Made by a program: the position numbers and the translations under genes
The notes under the pieces: model-generated
What the model saw: only the letters and a program-made list of their open reading frames with translations
Database searches by the model: none
Told to the model about the DNA's origin: nothing
From: Stenotrophomonas chelatiphaga
Lineage (GTDB): Bacteria; Pseudomonadota; Gammaproteobacteria; Xanthomonadales; Xanthomonadaceae
Assembly: GCF_001431535.1 (NCBI RefSeq)
Contig: NZ_LDJK01000011.1
Location: forward strand, 1-50,570
DNA: 50,570 nt
Reading direction: 5' to 3'
Shown: in pieces, positions 8,527-17,462 of the stretch
Numbering within the stretch: the stretch's first letter is position 1
Layout: every line of letters begins with the position of its first letter

Positions 8527-9775
8527 GACGGGGCTCCTTGGCGGCCTGCGGCAGGGTCATGGTGGCGGCCACGCCGCTGGGGAAATTGGCCACGATCGCT
8601 ACGCCGGCCTGCTCACCGCAGGTCAGACGCAGACGCTCGCGCAGGTTCTTCAGGCCGATGCCGGTGCCGCTGGTGCCATGGCCGAAGCCCAGGCCGTCAT
8701 CGGCCACGGTCACGGTGACGTGGTCATCGAAGGCCCGCGCGATGATCCAGATCGTGCCGCCACCGGGCTTGGGTTCCAGGCCATGCTTGACCGCGTTTTC
8801 CACCAGCGTCTGCAGCGCCATCGAAGGCAGCCGCACGCCATGGAGTGCATCGGGCACCTGCACTTCCACGCCCAGCCGGGCACCCATGCGGATGCGCAGG
8901 ATTTCCAGGTAGGCACGGGTGCGCTCCAGCTCCACGCCCAGCGTGGACACCGACTCGTCCATGCTCGGCAGCGAGCTGCGCAGGTACTGGATCAGGTGGC
9001 CCAGCATCACGTCGGCACGTGCGGGATCGGTGCGCGTCAGCACCTGCGCATTGGCCAGCGTGTTGTACAGGAAGTGCGGTTCGACCTGCGCGTGCAGCAG
9101 GTTCAAGCGTGCGACCGACAGCTCCTTTTCCACGTGGGTCTGTTCGGCGGCGGCCTGTTCGTCGCGACGCTGGTCGGCCACGCGGCGGCTGACGGCACGC
9201 GTCACCGCCTCGGCGTTCTCGTAGTTGCTGCCCTCGTCCAGCGCCAGCAGGTCGGCCCACCAGCCGGCATCGGGTTCGAACAACAGGGTCACCGTGCTGG
9301 TGCCCTGCCCCGGGGTGATCGTGGCCAGGATGCTGTTGCGCTTGATCGCCAGCCGCGCCGGCAGGTTCCAGCGCGAAGGCTGGCGGCCATTCCAGGGATC
9401 CACCCGGCGCACGTAGGCACGCACCTGCAGGCTGCCCGATGCGCTTTCGATATCCTCCACCCGCGGCAGTTCGGCGATGGCCGATTCCAGCAGCGCGAAC
9501 GCCGGGCCGGCGTCCATCGGCAGCTCGATCTGCCGCCGCTGGCGGCTGGACAGCGTGCTGCCGTCCAGCTTGCCGGCCACCAGCCAGACCCGCCGCACGT
9601 GGGTGATCGCACTGCCCAGCGCCGACAGCATCAGGAACATCGCCAGCAGCCCGAACACCCAGCCCGGGCCATCGTTCATGCCGCTGAAGAGCCCGCTCCA
9701 GACCATGCCGGCCACGATCAGCGCCGCCGTCCAGGCCAACAGGTGTCGGAAGATCAGGGAGACGCTGGGAAACAC
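8516..9775 (-). CDS. LytS/AlgZ-type sensor histidine kinase
   Basis: Sensor kinase of about 419 residues with two or more N-terminal membrane segments, a middle cytoplasmic region and a His_kinase plus HATPase module. The phospho-acceptor His is in EPHFLYNTLANAQVL, the N box is LVENAVKHGL, and the G boxes are DDGLGFGHG and GIGLKNLRERL. I prefer a GTG start at 9775 because GAAGGCGG lies just upstream; the open frame extends to 9868 with only non-ATG starts and an atypical N-terminus, so the start is uncertain. It overlaps the LytTR regulator gene, its likely partner. Confidence 0.88.
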   Translation of the reverse strand: MFPSVSLIFRHLLAWTAALIVAGMVWSGLFSGMNDGPGWVFGLLAMFLMLSALGSAITHVRRVWLVAGKLDGSTLSSRQRRQIELPMDAGPAFALLESAIAELPRVEDIESASGSLQVRAYVRRVDPWNGRQPSRWNLPARLAIKRNSILATITPGQGTSTVTLLFEPDAGWWADLLALDEGSNYENAEAVTRAVSRRVADQRRDEQAAAEQTHVEKELSVARLNLLHAQVEPHFLYNTLANAQVLTRTDPARADVMLGHLIQYLRSSLPSMDESVSTLGVELERTRAYLEILRIRMGARLGVEVQVPDALHGVRLPSMALQTLVENAVKHGLEPKPGGGTIWIIARAFDDHVTVTVADDGLGFGHGTSGTGIGLKNLRERLRLTCGEQAGVAIVANFPSGVAATMTLPQAAKEPRHAA

Positions 9776-9880
9776 GGGAACCGCCTTCACGAAAGGATGG
9801 GCCGAGCATAGTGCGCCAGCCCACCACCGCAAGCACCGGGCGACGAAAGCCCTGAATCCGCCGACCAACCCCGCCCCGGC

Positions 9881-9901
9881 AGTGACGACCGCTGGCCGTC
9901 A
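9881..9901. repeat. Imperfect SMAG-type palindrome
   Basis: Begins AGTGACGACC and ends GGCCGTCA around a GCT loop; one arm carries a GACC/GGCC mismatch. It lies 15 bases before the next palindrome, so the two form a pair between the kinase and M28 peptidase genes. Confidence 0.65.
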
Positions 9902-9916
9902 ACCCAGCCCCGGTGG

Positions 9917-9937
9917 GTGACGACCGTTGGTCGTCAC
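9917..9937. repeat. SMAG-type palindrome downstream of M28 peptidase
   Basis: Perfect 9-bp arms GTGACGACC and GGTCGTCAC with a GTT loop, 8 bases past the peptidase stop codon. It is well placed to end or stabilise that transcript. Confidence 0.8.
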
Positions 9938-9945
9938 GCCCCGCC

Positions 9946-11595
9946 TCAGCGACGCTCCGCAGCGCTCTGGTCGCGCACCGCACGAAACGCTTCTTCCGCG
10001 TTCCAGTTCGGCCACGCCCGGGAGTTCGCCAGCTCGCTGCCCAAGGTGTACAGCACCTCCAGGTCACGCGCGGCGCCGGCGAATTTCCAGTCCGGCTGCC
10101 ATTCGTCGCCCTGCTGGTGGTAGCGCTTGGCGGTGTAATCGTCCGATGCCTTCTTGCCCGCCGCGATGCCACCGTCCACCCAATCCTGCCCGGCCGACCA
10201 GGACAACGCCGGCACGCCGCGCTTGGCAAACGGGAAGTGGTCGGAGCGGAAGAACAGGCCCGCCTCCGGCTTCGGATCCGGCGTGTAGCGGATGTCCCAA
10301 CGCTGCGCCACGGCCTTCAGCTGGTCCAGCAGCTCGAAGCGTGCAGTGCCGTAGATGCCGAAATCGCGCGACGGACTGAACGGCGCCATGCCATCCATGT
10401 TGATCACCGCCACGGTCTTTTCCAGCGGATACAGCGGATGGGTAGCGTAGTACTCCGAACCCAGCAGCCCCTTCTCTTCGGCAGTCACGGCCAGGAACAG
10501 CAGCGAACGCTGCGGCTTCGGCGCCTTGGCGAAGCCACGCGCCAGTTCCACCAGCGACGCCGTGCCGCTGGCGTTGTCCAGCGCGCCGTTGAAGATGCGG
10601 TCACCGCGCGCATCCGGCTCACCCACACCGATGTGGTCCCAGTGCGCGCTGTACACCACCGTCTCATCAGCGTGCGTGCTGCCTTCCAAGCGCGCGGCCA
10701 CGTTGTGCGAGGTGATCACCTCGGTCTTCACTGCGTACTTCGCATCCAGGCTGGCGCCGGTCAGCGGCACCGGCTTGAAATCACGCTGCTGCGCCTGGCG
10801 CTTCAACGCCTCGAAATCCAGGCCGGCCGAGCGGAACAGGTCCACGGCCAGGTCGCGCTGGATCCAGCCCTCCAGCAGCGGGTGGCTGTCGGCCGGCCTG
10901 TCACGCACCACGTCGAACATGGTGTTGGTATTGGACCCGGCCACGGTGGCCCAGCCATAGGACGCCGGTGCCGTCTCGTGCACGATCAGCACACCGAGCG
11001 CGCCCTGGCGTGCGCCTTCTTCGTACTTGTAGGTCCAGCGACCGTAGTAGGTCATGCCCTTGCCATCGAAGTCGCCCTGGCCGGTTTCGAAGTCCGGGTC
11101 GTTGATCAGCACCACGGCGATCTTGCCCTTCAGGTCCACGCCCTTGAAGTCATCCCAGTTCTTTTCCGGTGCCTTCACCCCGTAGCCGAGGAACACCAGC
11201 GGTGCCTTGCTGATGTCGACCTGGTCGGCACCGTTCATCGCCGCGCGCACCGCGATCTGCTTGCCCTGTTCCAGCGGCAGCGACGTGCCGCCCTGCTGCA
11301 GCGCCAACTGCGGGGTGCCGACGATGTCGCCCTTCAGCAGCGGCACGGCCTGGGTCCACAGGCGCTTGCCGTCCTGCACATCACCCCCGGGCTGCAGGCC
11401 GGCGGCAGCGAACTGCTGGCTCAGGAAGGCGATGGTCTTCGCTTCGCCGGCGGTGGCCGGGGAACGGCCTTCGTAGGCATCGGAGGCCAGTTCCTTGACG
11501 TCGGCGGAGATCCGCGCGCCATCGAACTTCGGCGTTGCCGCCATCACCGCGGTGGACACCGACAGGGCCAACACGCTCATTACCACTCGCTTCAT
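9946..11595 (-). CDS. Secreted M28 family zinc aminopeptidase
   Basis: M28 peptidase of 549 residues with a Sec signal peptide (MKRVVMSVLALSVSTAVMA, cleavage after AMA or MAA). A PA-like insert lies near GVLIVHETAPASYGW. The di-zinc site is intact: AHWDHIGVG, GALDNASGTA, the catalytic Glu pair in VTAEEKGLLGSEY, the Asp in NMDG, and the late His in FRSDHFPFA. It probably removes N-terminal residues from peptides in the periplasm or outside the cell. ATG 11595 was chosen because the signal peptide begins there; the open frame continues upstream through two SMAG repeats, which is not protein-like. Confidence 0.93.
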   Translation of the reverse strand: MKRVVMSVLALSVSTAVMAATPKFDGARISADVKELASDAYEGRSPATAGEAKTIAFLSQQFAAAGLQPGGDVQDGKRLWTQAVPLLKGDIVGTPQLALQQGGTSLPLEQGKQIAVRAAMNGADQVDISKAPLVFLGYGVKAPEKNWDDFKGVDLKGKIAVVLINDPDFETGQGDFDGKGMTYYGRWTYKYEEGARQGALGVLIVHETAPASYGWATVAGSNTNTMFDVVRDRPADSHPLLEGWIQRDLAVDLFRSAGLDFEALKRQAQQRDFKPVPLTGASLDAKYAVKTEVITSHNVAARLEGSTHADETVVYSAHWDHIGVGEPDARGDRIFNGALDNASGTASLVELARGFAKAPKPQRSLLFLAVTAEEKGLLGSEYYATHPLYPLEKTVAVINMDGMAPFSPSRDFGIYGTARFELLDQLKAVAQRWDIRYTPDPKPEAGLFFRSDHFPFAKRGVPALSWSAGQDWVDGGIAAGKKASDDYTAKRYHQQGDEWQPDWKFAGAARDLEVLYTLGSELANSRAWPNWNAEEAFRAVRDQSAAERR

Positions 11596-11651
11596 TGCTC
11601 TCTCCAGCAGGGACTGCGACAAGACGTCGAGTGTAGCCGCTGCATGCCCCG

Positions 11652-11674
11652 GTAGTGACGGCCGCTGGCCGTCA
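11652..11674 (+). repeat. SMAG repeat (GTAG head)
   Basis: GTAG followed by TGACGGCC-GCT-GGCCGTCA, the canonical SMAG form. It is the first of two copies in the same orientation, with 19 bases between them, upstream of the M28 peptidase and directly after the sigma factor gene. Confidence 0.88.
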
Positions 11675-11693
11675 GCTCCTGCCCCGCGCACCG

Positions 11694-11716
11694 GTAGTGA
11701 CGGCCGCTGGCCGTCA
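11694..11716 (+). repeat. SMAG repeat (GTAG head) ending in the sigma-factor stop
   Basis: GTAG plus TGACGGCC-GCT-GGCCGTCA, identical in its core to the copy at 11652. The TGA stop codon of the minus-strand sigma factor gene is the last three bases of the palindrome. Confidence 0.88.
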
Positions 11717-12970
11717 ATCATCGCGTCCCCGCAACGCATCCGCCCGCGCCAGCAACGCCTCGCGTTCGCGCGCGTTTCCACTCAACCCAGCGGCGTGCAC
11801 GAACGCAGCGCGCGCATCCGCTGTGCGCCCCAGCCGCGCCAGTACCTCCCCCTGCACCACCCACAGCGGCGCGTGCGCCTGCAGCCGCGGCTCGAGCAAC
11901 AGCGGTTGCAACTGTCCCCAGGCCACCAGCGCACCCTCCGCGCGCAGCAACGCCACCACCCGGTTCAAGGCCACCACCGGACCCGGCTGCACCCGCAGCA
12001 GGCGGTCGTACAGCGCCGCGATCGCGGCCCAGTCGGTGTCCGTAGCGACGCGCGCTCGTGCATGGCAGGCGGCGATACCGGCCTGAAGCACATAACGGTC
12101 GTCGTCGCCGCGCAGTTCCTTCGCACGCTGCAGTGCGGCCAGTCCGCGCTCGATCTGCAGCCAGTCCCAGCGCGCGCGATCCTGCTGCTCCAGCAGCACC
12201 GCACGCCCGCCTGCCCCGGTGCGCGCCGCACCGCGCGAGGCCTGCAGTTCCATCAAGGCCAGCAGCCCGTGCACCGCGGCATGCGCGGGCAACCGCACCG
12301 CGAGTATCCGCCCCAGCCGCAACGCTTCTTCGCACAGCGCCGGGCGCATCCAGTCTTCGCCATGGCTGGCCGCGTAGCCTTCGTTGAACACCAGGTAGAC
12401 CACTTCCAGCACCGACTGCAGCCGCGCCGGCAGCTCGGCGCTGCGCGGCACCTCGAACGCCACGTTGCTGCGCTCCAAGGTACGCTTGGCACGCACGATG
12501 CGCTGGGCGATGGTCGGCTCGGGCTGCAGGAACGCACGGGCGATTTCCTGCGTGGTCAGCCCGCCCAGCAGGCGCAGGGTCAATGCTACCCGTGCATCGG
12601 CCGGCAGCACCGGATGGCAGGCCACGAACACCAACCGCAGCAGGTCATCGCCGATGTCATCGCCCAGTGCCTCGCTGTCGTCCGGCGGCGCCGGCGCGGC
12701 CGGATGCAGCACCTCGCCCCATTGCGCATGCTGCCCGGCAATCCGCTGGCGCTGGCGCAGCACATCGATGGCACGGTTGCGCGCAGCGGTCATCAGCCAG
12801 GCTCCTGGATTGTCCGGCATGCCCTCCAGCGGCCAGCGCTCCAGCGCGGCCACCCAGCAGTCCTGCACAAGCTCCTCGGCACGGCCGACATCACCGCCCA
12901 GCATCCGTGCCAGGCGCGCGATCAATCCCGGCGACTCCATCCGCCACAGTGCGTGCAGCCGCTCCTGCAT
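11714..12970 (-). CDS. ECF42-like RNA polymerase sigma factor with C-terminal extension
   Basis: Sigma factor of about 418 residues, roughly twice the length of a plain ECF sigma. The N-terminus has region 2 (ARMLGGDVGRAEELVQDCWVAALERWP, shown here as two pieces: ARMLGGDVGRAEEL and VQDCWVAALERWP) with AWLMTAARNRAIDVLR, then region 4 (LTLRLLGGLTTQEIARAF). The long helical C-terminal extension (about 200-418) includes FNEGYAAS and repeated TPR-like helices, as in ECF42 sigmas that neighbour DGPF proteins. ATG 12970 lies two bases past the stop of the VOC gene, giving a coupled TGA-GC-ATG junction; the frame also has a start at 13003. No anti-sigma gene is visible; the extension is thought to be regulatory in this family. 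Confidence 0.85.
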   Translation of the reverse strand: MQERLHALWRMESPGLIARLARMLGGDVGRAEELVQDCWVAALERWPLEGMPDNPGAWLMTAARNRAIDVLRQRQRIAGQHAQWGEVLHPAAPAPPDDSEALGDDIGDDLLRLVFVACHPVLPADARVALTLRLLGGLTTQEIARAFLQPEPTIAQRIVRAKRTLERSNVAFEVPRSAELPARLQSVLEVVYLVFNEGYAASHGEDWMRPALCEEALRLGRILAVRLPAHAAVHGLLALMELQASRGAARTGAGGRAVLLEQQDRARWDWLQIERGLAALQRAKELRGDDDRYVLQAGIAACHARARVATDTDWAAIAALYDRLLRVQPGPVVALNRVVALLRAEGALVAWGQLQPLLLEPRLQAHAPLWVVQGEVLARLGRTADARAAFVHAAGLSGNAREREALLARADALRGRDD

Positions 12971-12972
12971 GC

Positions 12973-13395
12973 TCAGGGCGACTTCATGCAGTTCACCATC
13001 CACGGCTTGCCATAGCGGTCCTGCAGCATGCCCCAGCGATGCGCCCAGAAGGTTTCGCCGATCGGCATGTGCACCACCCCGCCTTCGGCCAGCGCGGCGA
13101 ACACCCGCTCGGCCTCCTCCGGCGTGTCCACGTCCACATTGATGGTGGTGCTTCCCCCGCCGTCCTCGCCCGGGCCATCCGCGGCCATCAGCACCGCCGT
13201 GCCCACTTCCAGCTGCGAATGCGCCACGTGGTCCAGGGTCTCCGGCGGCATCTCATTGCAGCCTGGCGAGCCGTCGGTCGGGGGCATGTCGCGGTAGCGC
13301 ATTTCCGCAGTGACCTTGCCGCCCAGCGCCTGGGCGTAGAACGCCATCGCGTCGTGTGCCTGGCCTTTGAAGCCAAGGAATGGAATCAGTTTCAT
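12973..13395 (-). CDS. VOC/PhnB-like (glyoxalase fold) protein
   Basis: Protein of 140 residues of the VOC superfamily, PhnB-like branch: MKLIPFLGFKGQAHDAMAFY at the N-terminus, LEVGTAVLMAADG in the middle, and the terminal WAHRWGMLQDRYGKPWMVN, typical of PhnB-like proteins. The biochemical role is not known; such proteins are common in ECF42 clusters. It is second in a three-gene minus-strand operon: YCII protein, VOC protein, sigma factor. ATG 13395 gives the family N-terminus; longer in-frame extensions look non-coding. Confidence 0.85.
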   Translation of the reverse strand: MKLIPFLGFKGQAHDAMAFYAQALGGKVTAEMRYRDMPPTDGSPGCNEMPPETLDHVAHSQLEVGTAVLMAADGPGEDGGGSTTINVDVDTPEEAERVFAALAEGGVVHMPIGETFWAHRWGMLQDRYGKPWMVNCMKSP

Positions 13396-13466
13396 CTTCG
13401 GTACTCCCGTGCAGAGGTGGTTACGAACGTCCAGCAAGGAGGGGGCAGAATCCGGACTCTGACCCA

Positions 13467-13886
13467 TCAGCGCGCGGCGCTCTGTTCGCGCAGGCGCTGT
13501 TCCTTCTCGCGCAGTTCGGCGGTGAAGGCCTCGCCGAAATCTTCTTCGGCCATCAGCGGCCGCAGTTCCAGCACATCGCCCGGTGCGAACGGGGCGCGCT
13601 GCGCCCACTCCAGCGCCTCGTCCAGCGAGCGCACCTGCCACAGCCAGAAGCCGGCCACCAGCGATCCGGGATCGGCAAACGGACCGGCTTCGACCTGCGG
13701 CGGCGTGGCCTCGCCGAAGTGCACGCGTTTGCCGCGGGCACTGGCATGCAGCCCCTCGCCCGCCAGCAGGATCCCGGCCCGCACCAGTGCTTCGTTGAAG
13801 TTGCCCATTGCGATGATGTCATCGGTGCTGGGCAGGGTGCCCGCCTCGATCCTGGCGTTGGATTTGACGAAAACCATCACCTTCAT
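13467..13886 (-). CDS. YCII/DGPF-related protein of the ECF42 module
   Basis: Protein of 139 residues of the YCII-related (DGPF) group, a dimeric ferredoxin-like fold of unknown reaction. Visible features are MKVMVFVKSNARIEAG, FNEALVRAGILLAGEGL, an AGPFADPGSLVAGFWLWQV segment in the place of the DGPF motif, and VRSLDEALEWAQRAP. It is the first gene of the minus-strand operon leading to the VOC protein and the sigma factor. A divergent second YCII gene starts 206 bases away, so the interval probably holds the module's promoters. Confidence 0.85.
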   Translation of the reverse strand: MKVMVFVKSNARIEAGTLPSTDDIIAMGNFNEALVRAGILLAGEGLHASARGKRVHFGEATPPQVEAGPFADPGSLVAGFWLWQVRSLDEALEWAQRAPFAPGDVLELRPLMAEEDFGEAFTAELREKEQRLREQSAAR

Positions 13887-14092
13887 GTCTGCGCTCCCAA
13901 AGCGGCCGGTCCTGCCCGGCCTTCATGATGTCGACGAACCACGGGCAGGGAAATCGACAGCTCCTGCAAACGGGGGATCGCCGGCGATCCGGTCACTGGC
14001 AGGCACCGCGCAGGGCCGCCTGATGCGGCGCCGCAGCACGGCCCAGCGCCGCGCTGCGCCATCATGGGCACCTGCCGCCAACGGACACTCCC

Positions 14093-14470
14093 ATGCCGCA
14101 GTACGCCCTGCTGATCTATATCGACCCCGCCCTGCTCGGCGCGCTGCCCGGCGCGGAGTTCGATGCGCTGATGCGCGCGTGCCTGCAGCATGCCGATGCC
14201 CTGCAGGCCGAAGGCACCCTGCTGGCATCGCAGAAACTGCAGCCGATCGAACAGGCCCGCACCTTGCGGGTACGCAGCGGCCAGGAGCGCGTACTGGACG
14301 GTCCCTTCGCTGAAACCCGCGAACTGCTGGCCGGGTTCAACCTGATCCAGGCACCCGACCATGACAGCGCCCTGCGCATCGCCCGCGGCTTCCCCTGGGC
14401 ACGCTTCGGCAGCATCGAAGTGCGGCCCCTGGAAGACCTGGATGCCGAGCGCCTGCGCGTCGGCGCCTGA
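14093..14470 (+). CDS. DGPF (YCII-related) protein
   Basis: Protein of 125 residues with a textbook DGPF signature, VLDGPFAETRELLAGFNLI, preceded by MPQYALLIYIDPALLG and LLASQKLQPIEQARTLRVR. DGPF proteins accompany ECF42 sigma factors; their reaction is unknown. It is divergent from the YCII-VOC-sigma operon and may be driven from the same 206-bp interval. It is convergent with the NHL/M23 gene 33 bases downstream. Confidence 0.9.
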   Translation: MPQYALLIYIDPALLGALPGAEFDALMRACLQHADALQAEGTLLASQKLQPIEQARTLRVRSGQERVLDGPFAETRELLAGFNLIQAPDHDSALRIARGFPWARFGSIEVRPLEDLDAERLRVGA

Positions 14471-14503
14471 ACCGGCGCCGCCCCACCTGCCGCCTGCAGC
14501 GGC

Positions 14504-16585
14504 TCAGTCGACCAGCAGCACGCGCAGGTCGCGCACGCCCAGGGCTTCATTGCCACTGTGATCGCGCGCGTGCGCACGGATCACATACTCCCCCGGGGGC
14601 AAGGCGGCGGGCTGCCAGCGCCCCACCGCCATCAGTCCATCGCGCACGGTGTTGGTCGCCAGGTAACGGAAGCGGGTGACCGCGCTGCCGTGCACGGTGA
14701 TGCCGCTGTCCGGCGCATACGCCACGCGCACCGCCTGCTGCTGTGGCGGCATGCGGTTGAACACGATGTTCCAGCGCGGCTGCTCGTAGCCGGCCAGCGG
14801 CTGCCCGGCCGCATCCTGTATCTGGTAACCCACCTGGTACAGCCCCAGCCGGCGCCGCGGCAGGTTGCCGTCCACCTGGTCCCAGGCCTCCACCACGATC
14901 TGCACGCCGCGCCCGCTACGTGATACCGGCACGCGCCCTTGGGCATCGGCGCGCAGCGGCTGGTCGGCATCATCCAGCAGCGCCACGTCGGTGATGCGCG
15001 GAGCCACGGTATCCACGAAACCGTTGAACCCAAGCAGCGCGGCGTTGCGCTGGAAGCCGCTGCTGCCCACGCTCAGGTGCACGTGCGCCTGGCTGTTGAT
15101 GCTGCCCAGCCGGTCGCCGGCCTGGATCCGCGTTCCGCGGCGCAGGCGGATGCGCTCCAGCTTGCCATCCGCATCGAACAGCTGCTGCCAGCGTTCGTCG
15201 AAGGCTACCCCGCGCGGATCGCGGCCCACCCGCATGTGCAGGTAACGCAGCGGCCCGACCTCCAGGCCTTCGGCCTGTCCGCCCACGGTCCAACTGGACA
15301 ACGGGCTGTCGATCTTGCCATCGGCGATCGCCAGCACGGTCTGGCCGACATCGCCGCGCACGTCGAACCCATCATGCAGGTGGTGCCGACTCTCGCCCTT
15401 GAAGTTGCCGCGCACCTCGCCCAGCGTGCCCACCACCTCGTGCCAGCCCAACTGCGGCGCCAGCGGCCAGCGGCCTTCCGTGCGCGGCAGCGGCGCATCC
15501 ACGGCCGGTCCCACCAGCGCCGGTGCCGGTGCCTGGCCCGGATCCAGCGCAACCACCCGGTGCAGGCGCCACGCCGCGGCATCGGCCACGCGCAGGCTGC
15601 CATCGGCGGCCACCGCCACGCCGCTGGGGCGGGCAAGCCGCGGTACCTGCCCGGTGCCAACCAGGGCGATCTGGTGGCCCTGCGCGGACACCTGCACGAT
15701 GCGCCCGCTGCGGTCGCCCACGTACAGCACGCCGTCATGACTGCGCGCCAGCGACAGCGGACCGTTGATCACGCTGGAAGACGGCACCGGCGTATCCACC
15801 TGCCCGTCCATGCCCACCCGGCGGATCGCATTGTTATGGAAGTCCGCCACCAGCAGCGCGCCGTCGCCGTCCCACGCCAGCGCCACCGGCGTATCGAAGC
15901 GGGCCACGCCGGCGAAACCATCGATGTGCGCCGGCTCGCCGCCGCCGGCCAGGGTGCGCACCGTGCCATCCGGGCTGATCACCCGGATGCGGTCGTTCCA
16001 GGTATCGGCCACGTAGACACGCCCCTGCGCATCCACCGCCACGCCCATCGGGCCGTCGAAGCGCGCCTGCGCGGCAGGGCCATCGGCGAAGCCGCGGGTT
16101 CCGCCCGCCAGCGTGGTGACCTGGCCGTCCAGCCCTATGCGGCGGATCGCATGGTTGCCGGTGTCGGCCACGTACACCACCCCGGCCGCATCGCGCGCCA
16201 ACCCGGAAGGCGTATGGAAGCGGGCCTGCAGCGCCGGCCCATCGGCCAGTCCTTCAGCGCTGCCGGCCAGCGTGGACACACGGCCATCGGCGGCCACGCG
16301 GCGGATGCGGTTGTTTTCCCCGGCGTCGGCCACCAGCAGGCTGCCATCGTCCAGCGCAAGCAGGGCGTACGGATCGGAGAAACGCGCCTGTGCTGCGGCC
16401 CCATCACGCAGGCCCGGCACGCCATCGCCGGCCAGCGGCTGCAGCTGCGCGGTCCAGCCCAGCGTGGTCGGTGCCGGTCCTGCAGGTACGGCCTCGGTGA
16501 CCGTTCGTGGCAGGAAGGTCGCTGCCACCGCCAACCCCGTTGCCACGGCCACCCCGATGATCCATCGCACACGCACCATCTGCAT
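14504..16585 (-). CDS. NHL beta-propeller fused to an M23/LytM-like domain
   Basis: Exported protein of 693 residues with an N-terminal signal anchor (WIIGVAVATGLAVAATFLP). Residues about 45-350 hold NHL-type repeats, each ending in variants of VYVADTGNHAIRRI and LAGG, predicting a propeller. A second part resembles an M23/LytM peptidase: HDGFD at 404-408 (HxxxD) and HVH at 501-503 (HxH) supply the expected zinc ligands. The last 150 residues look Ig-like (APRITDVALLDDADQPL, then WDQVDGNLPRRRLGLYQVGY). If active, it would act on peptidoglycan or another peptide in the periplasm, with the propeller as a binding module. The combination is unusual. The product could also be catalytically inert. 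Confidence 0.82.
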   Translation of the reverse strand: MQMVRVRWIIGVAVATGLAVAATFLPRTVTEAVPAGPAPTTLGWTAQLQPLAGDGVPGLRDGAAAQARFSDPYALLALDDGSLLVADAGENNRIRRVAADGRVSTLAGSAEGLADGPALQARFHTPSGLARDAAGVVYVADTGNHAIRRIGLDGQVTTLAGGTRGFADGPAAQARFDGPMGVAVDAQGRVYVADTWNDRIRVISPDGTVRTLAGGGEPAHIDGFAGVARFDTPVALAWDGDGALLVADFHNNAIRRVGMDGQVDTPVPSSSVINGPLSLARSHDGVLYVGDRSGRIVQVSAQGHQIALVGTGQVPRLARPSGVAVAADGSLRVADAAAWRLHRVVALDPGQAPAPALVGPAVDAPLPRTEGRWPLAPQLGWHEVVGTLGEVRGNFKGESRHHLHDGFDVRGDVGQTVLAIADGKIDSPLSSWTVGGQAEGLEVGPLRYLHMRVGRDPRGVAFDERWQQLFDADGKLERIRLRRGTRIQAGDRLGSINSQAHVHLSVGSSGFQRNAALLGFNGFVDTVAPRITDVALLDDADQPLRADAQGRVPVSRSGRGVQIVVEAWDQVDGNLPRRRLGLYQVGYQIQDAAGQPLAGYEQPRWNIVFNRMPPQQQAVRVAYAPDSGITVHGSAVTRFRYLATNTVRDGLMAVGRWQPAALPPGEYVIRAHARDHSGNEALGVRDLRVLLVD

Positions 16586-16658
16586 CCCTTCGTTCTTTTC
16601 GCAGCGAGGACGATAGCCGTTGCCGCAACGCGCGCCAAGGCAGCGCGCCGCGGCAGGC

Positions 16659-17462
16659 TCAGCGCGCGGGCACTTCGCTGCGGATGCCCATCGCCTCGCG
16701 GTAACGCGCGTACAAGGCCATCACTTTCTCCACGTAGGCCAGCGTTTCGGCATACGGCGGCACGCCGTTGTAGCGGCTCACCGCGCCGATGCCCGCGTTG
16801 TAGGCGGCTGCCGCCAGCACGTGGTCGCCCTTGTAGCGCCGCAGCAGGGCGCGCATGTGGCGGGCGCCGCCGTCAATGGACTGCGCGGCCGACAGCGGGT
16901 CCTGCACGCCGTAGTCGCTGGCGGTATCGGGCATCAGCTGCATCACCCCCTGCGCGCCCTTCGGCGACACCGCGGCCGCATCGAAGCCGCTCTCTGCATG
17001 GGCGATCGCGCGCAGCCAGGCGTCTTCCACGCCGGTGGCCTTGGCCGCCGCCTTGAACTGTTTCGCATGCGGTGCCAGCTGCGCGGCGCCGACGCGGCCC
17101 AGCCCGGCATGCGCAGGCTCCCCCGGCGGGGTGGCCACGGTGAACTTCAGGTACACCCGCGATCCGGGCAGGTTGCGGGTGGAATAGACCAGCCTGCCGT
17201 CCTGCTCGCGTTCGTACAGGGTGCCGCTGAACACCCCCATGTTCCCCCACAGGTTGGGCGCCTGCACCGCGCTGTCATCGATTTCCTTTGCCGTGCAGCG
17301 CGATCCCGGCTCCGGCGCGGTCGCCATGCTGACCGTGTTGCCCTGCACGCAGCGGTACACCGTGCGCGCCTGCGCCGACCCCCAGGCCACGGCCAGCAAC
17401 AGTACACAGAAGCAGGCGGGCACGCGCATCGGCAGGAGCATCGGCAGGGAGGTCGGCGGCAT
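16659..17462 (-). CDS. Lytic transglycosylase (SLT family) with DUF4124-like N-terminus
   Basis: Periplasmic murein transglycosylase of about 267 residues. After a signal peptide (VPACFCVLLLAVAWGSAQA) comes a DUF4124-like segment (RTVYRCVQGN). The SLT domain occupies the C-terminal half: catalytic Glu 157 in AHAESGFD, then AVSPKGAQGVMQLMPDTASD, HVLAAAAYNAG and the terminal YVEKVMALYARY. It cleaves the MurNAc-GlcNAc bond of peptidoglycan. Start 17462 is the longest plausible; ATG 17441 and 17429 are also possible and still leave a signal peptide. It lies downstream of nothing obvious and is divergent from the CSS/EAL gene. Confidence 0.88.
   Translation of the reverse strand: MPPTSLPMLLPMRVPACFCVLLLAVAWGSAQARTVYRCVQGNTVSMATAPEPGSRCTAKEIDDSAVQAPNLWGNMGVFSGTLYEREQDGRLVYSTRNLPGSRVYLKFTVATPPGEPAHAGLGRVGAAQLAPHAKQFKAAAKATGVEDAWLRAIAHAESGFDAAAVSPKGAQGVMQLMPDTASDYGVQDPLSAAQSIDGGARHMRALLRRYKGDHVLAAAAYNAGIGAVSRYNGVPPYAETLAYVEKVMALYARYREAMGIRSEVPAR

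Noticed and set aside
9913..11655. Plus-strand open frame opposite the M28 peptidase
   Set aside because: Shadow frame in high-GC DNA; the minus strand has a signal peptide and full zinc site.
14939..17056. Plus-strand open frame opposite the NHL/M23 gene
   Set aside because: Runs through two real genes and their gap and has no domain; a shadow.
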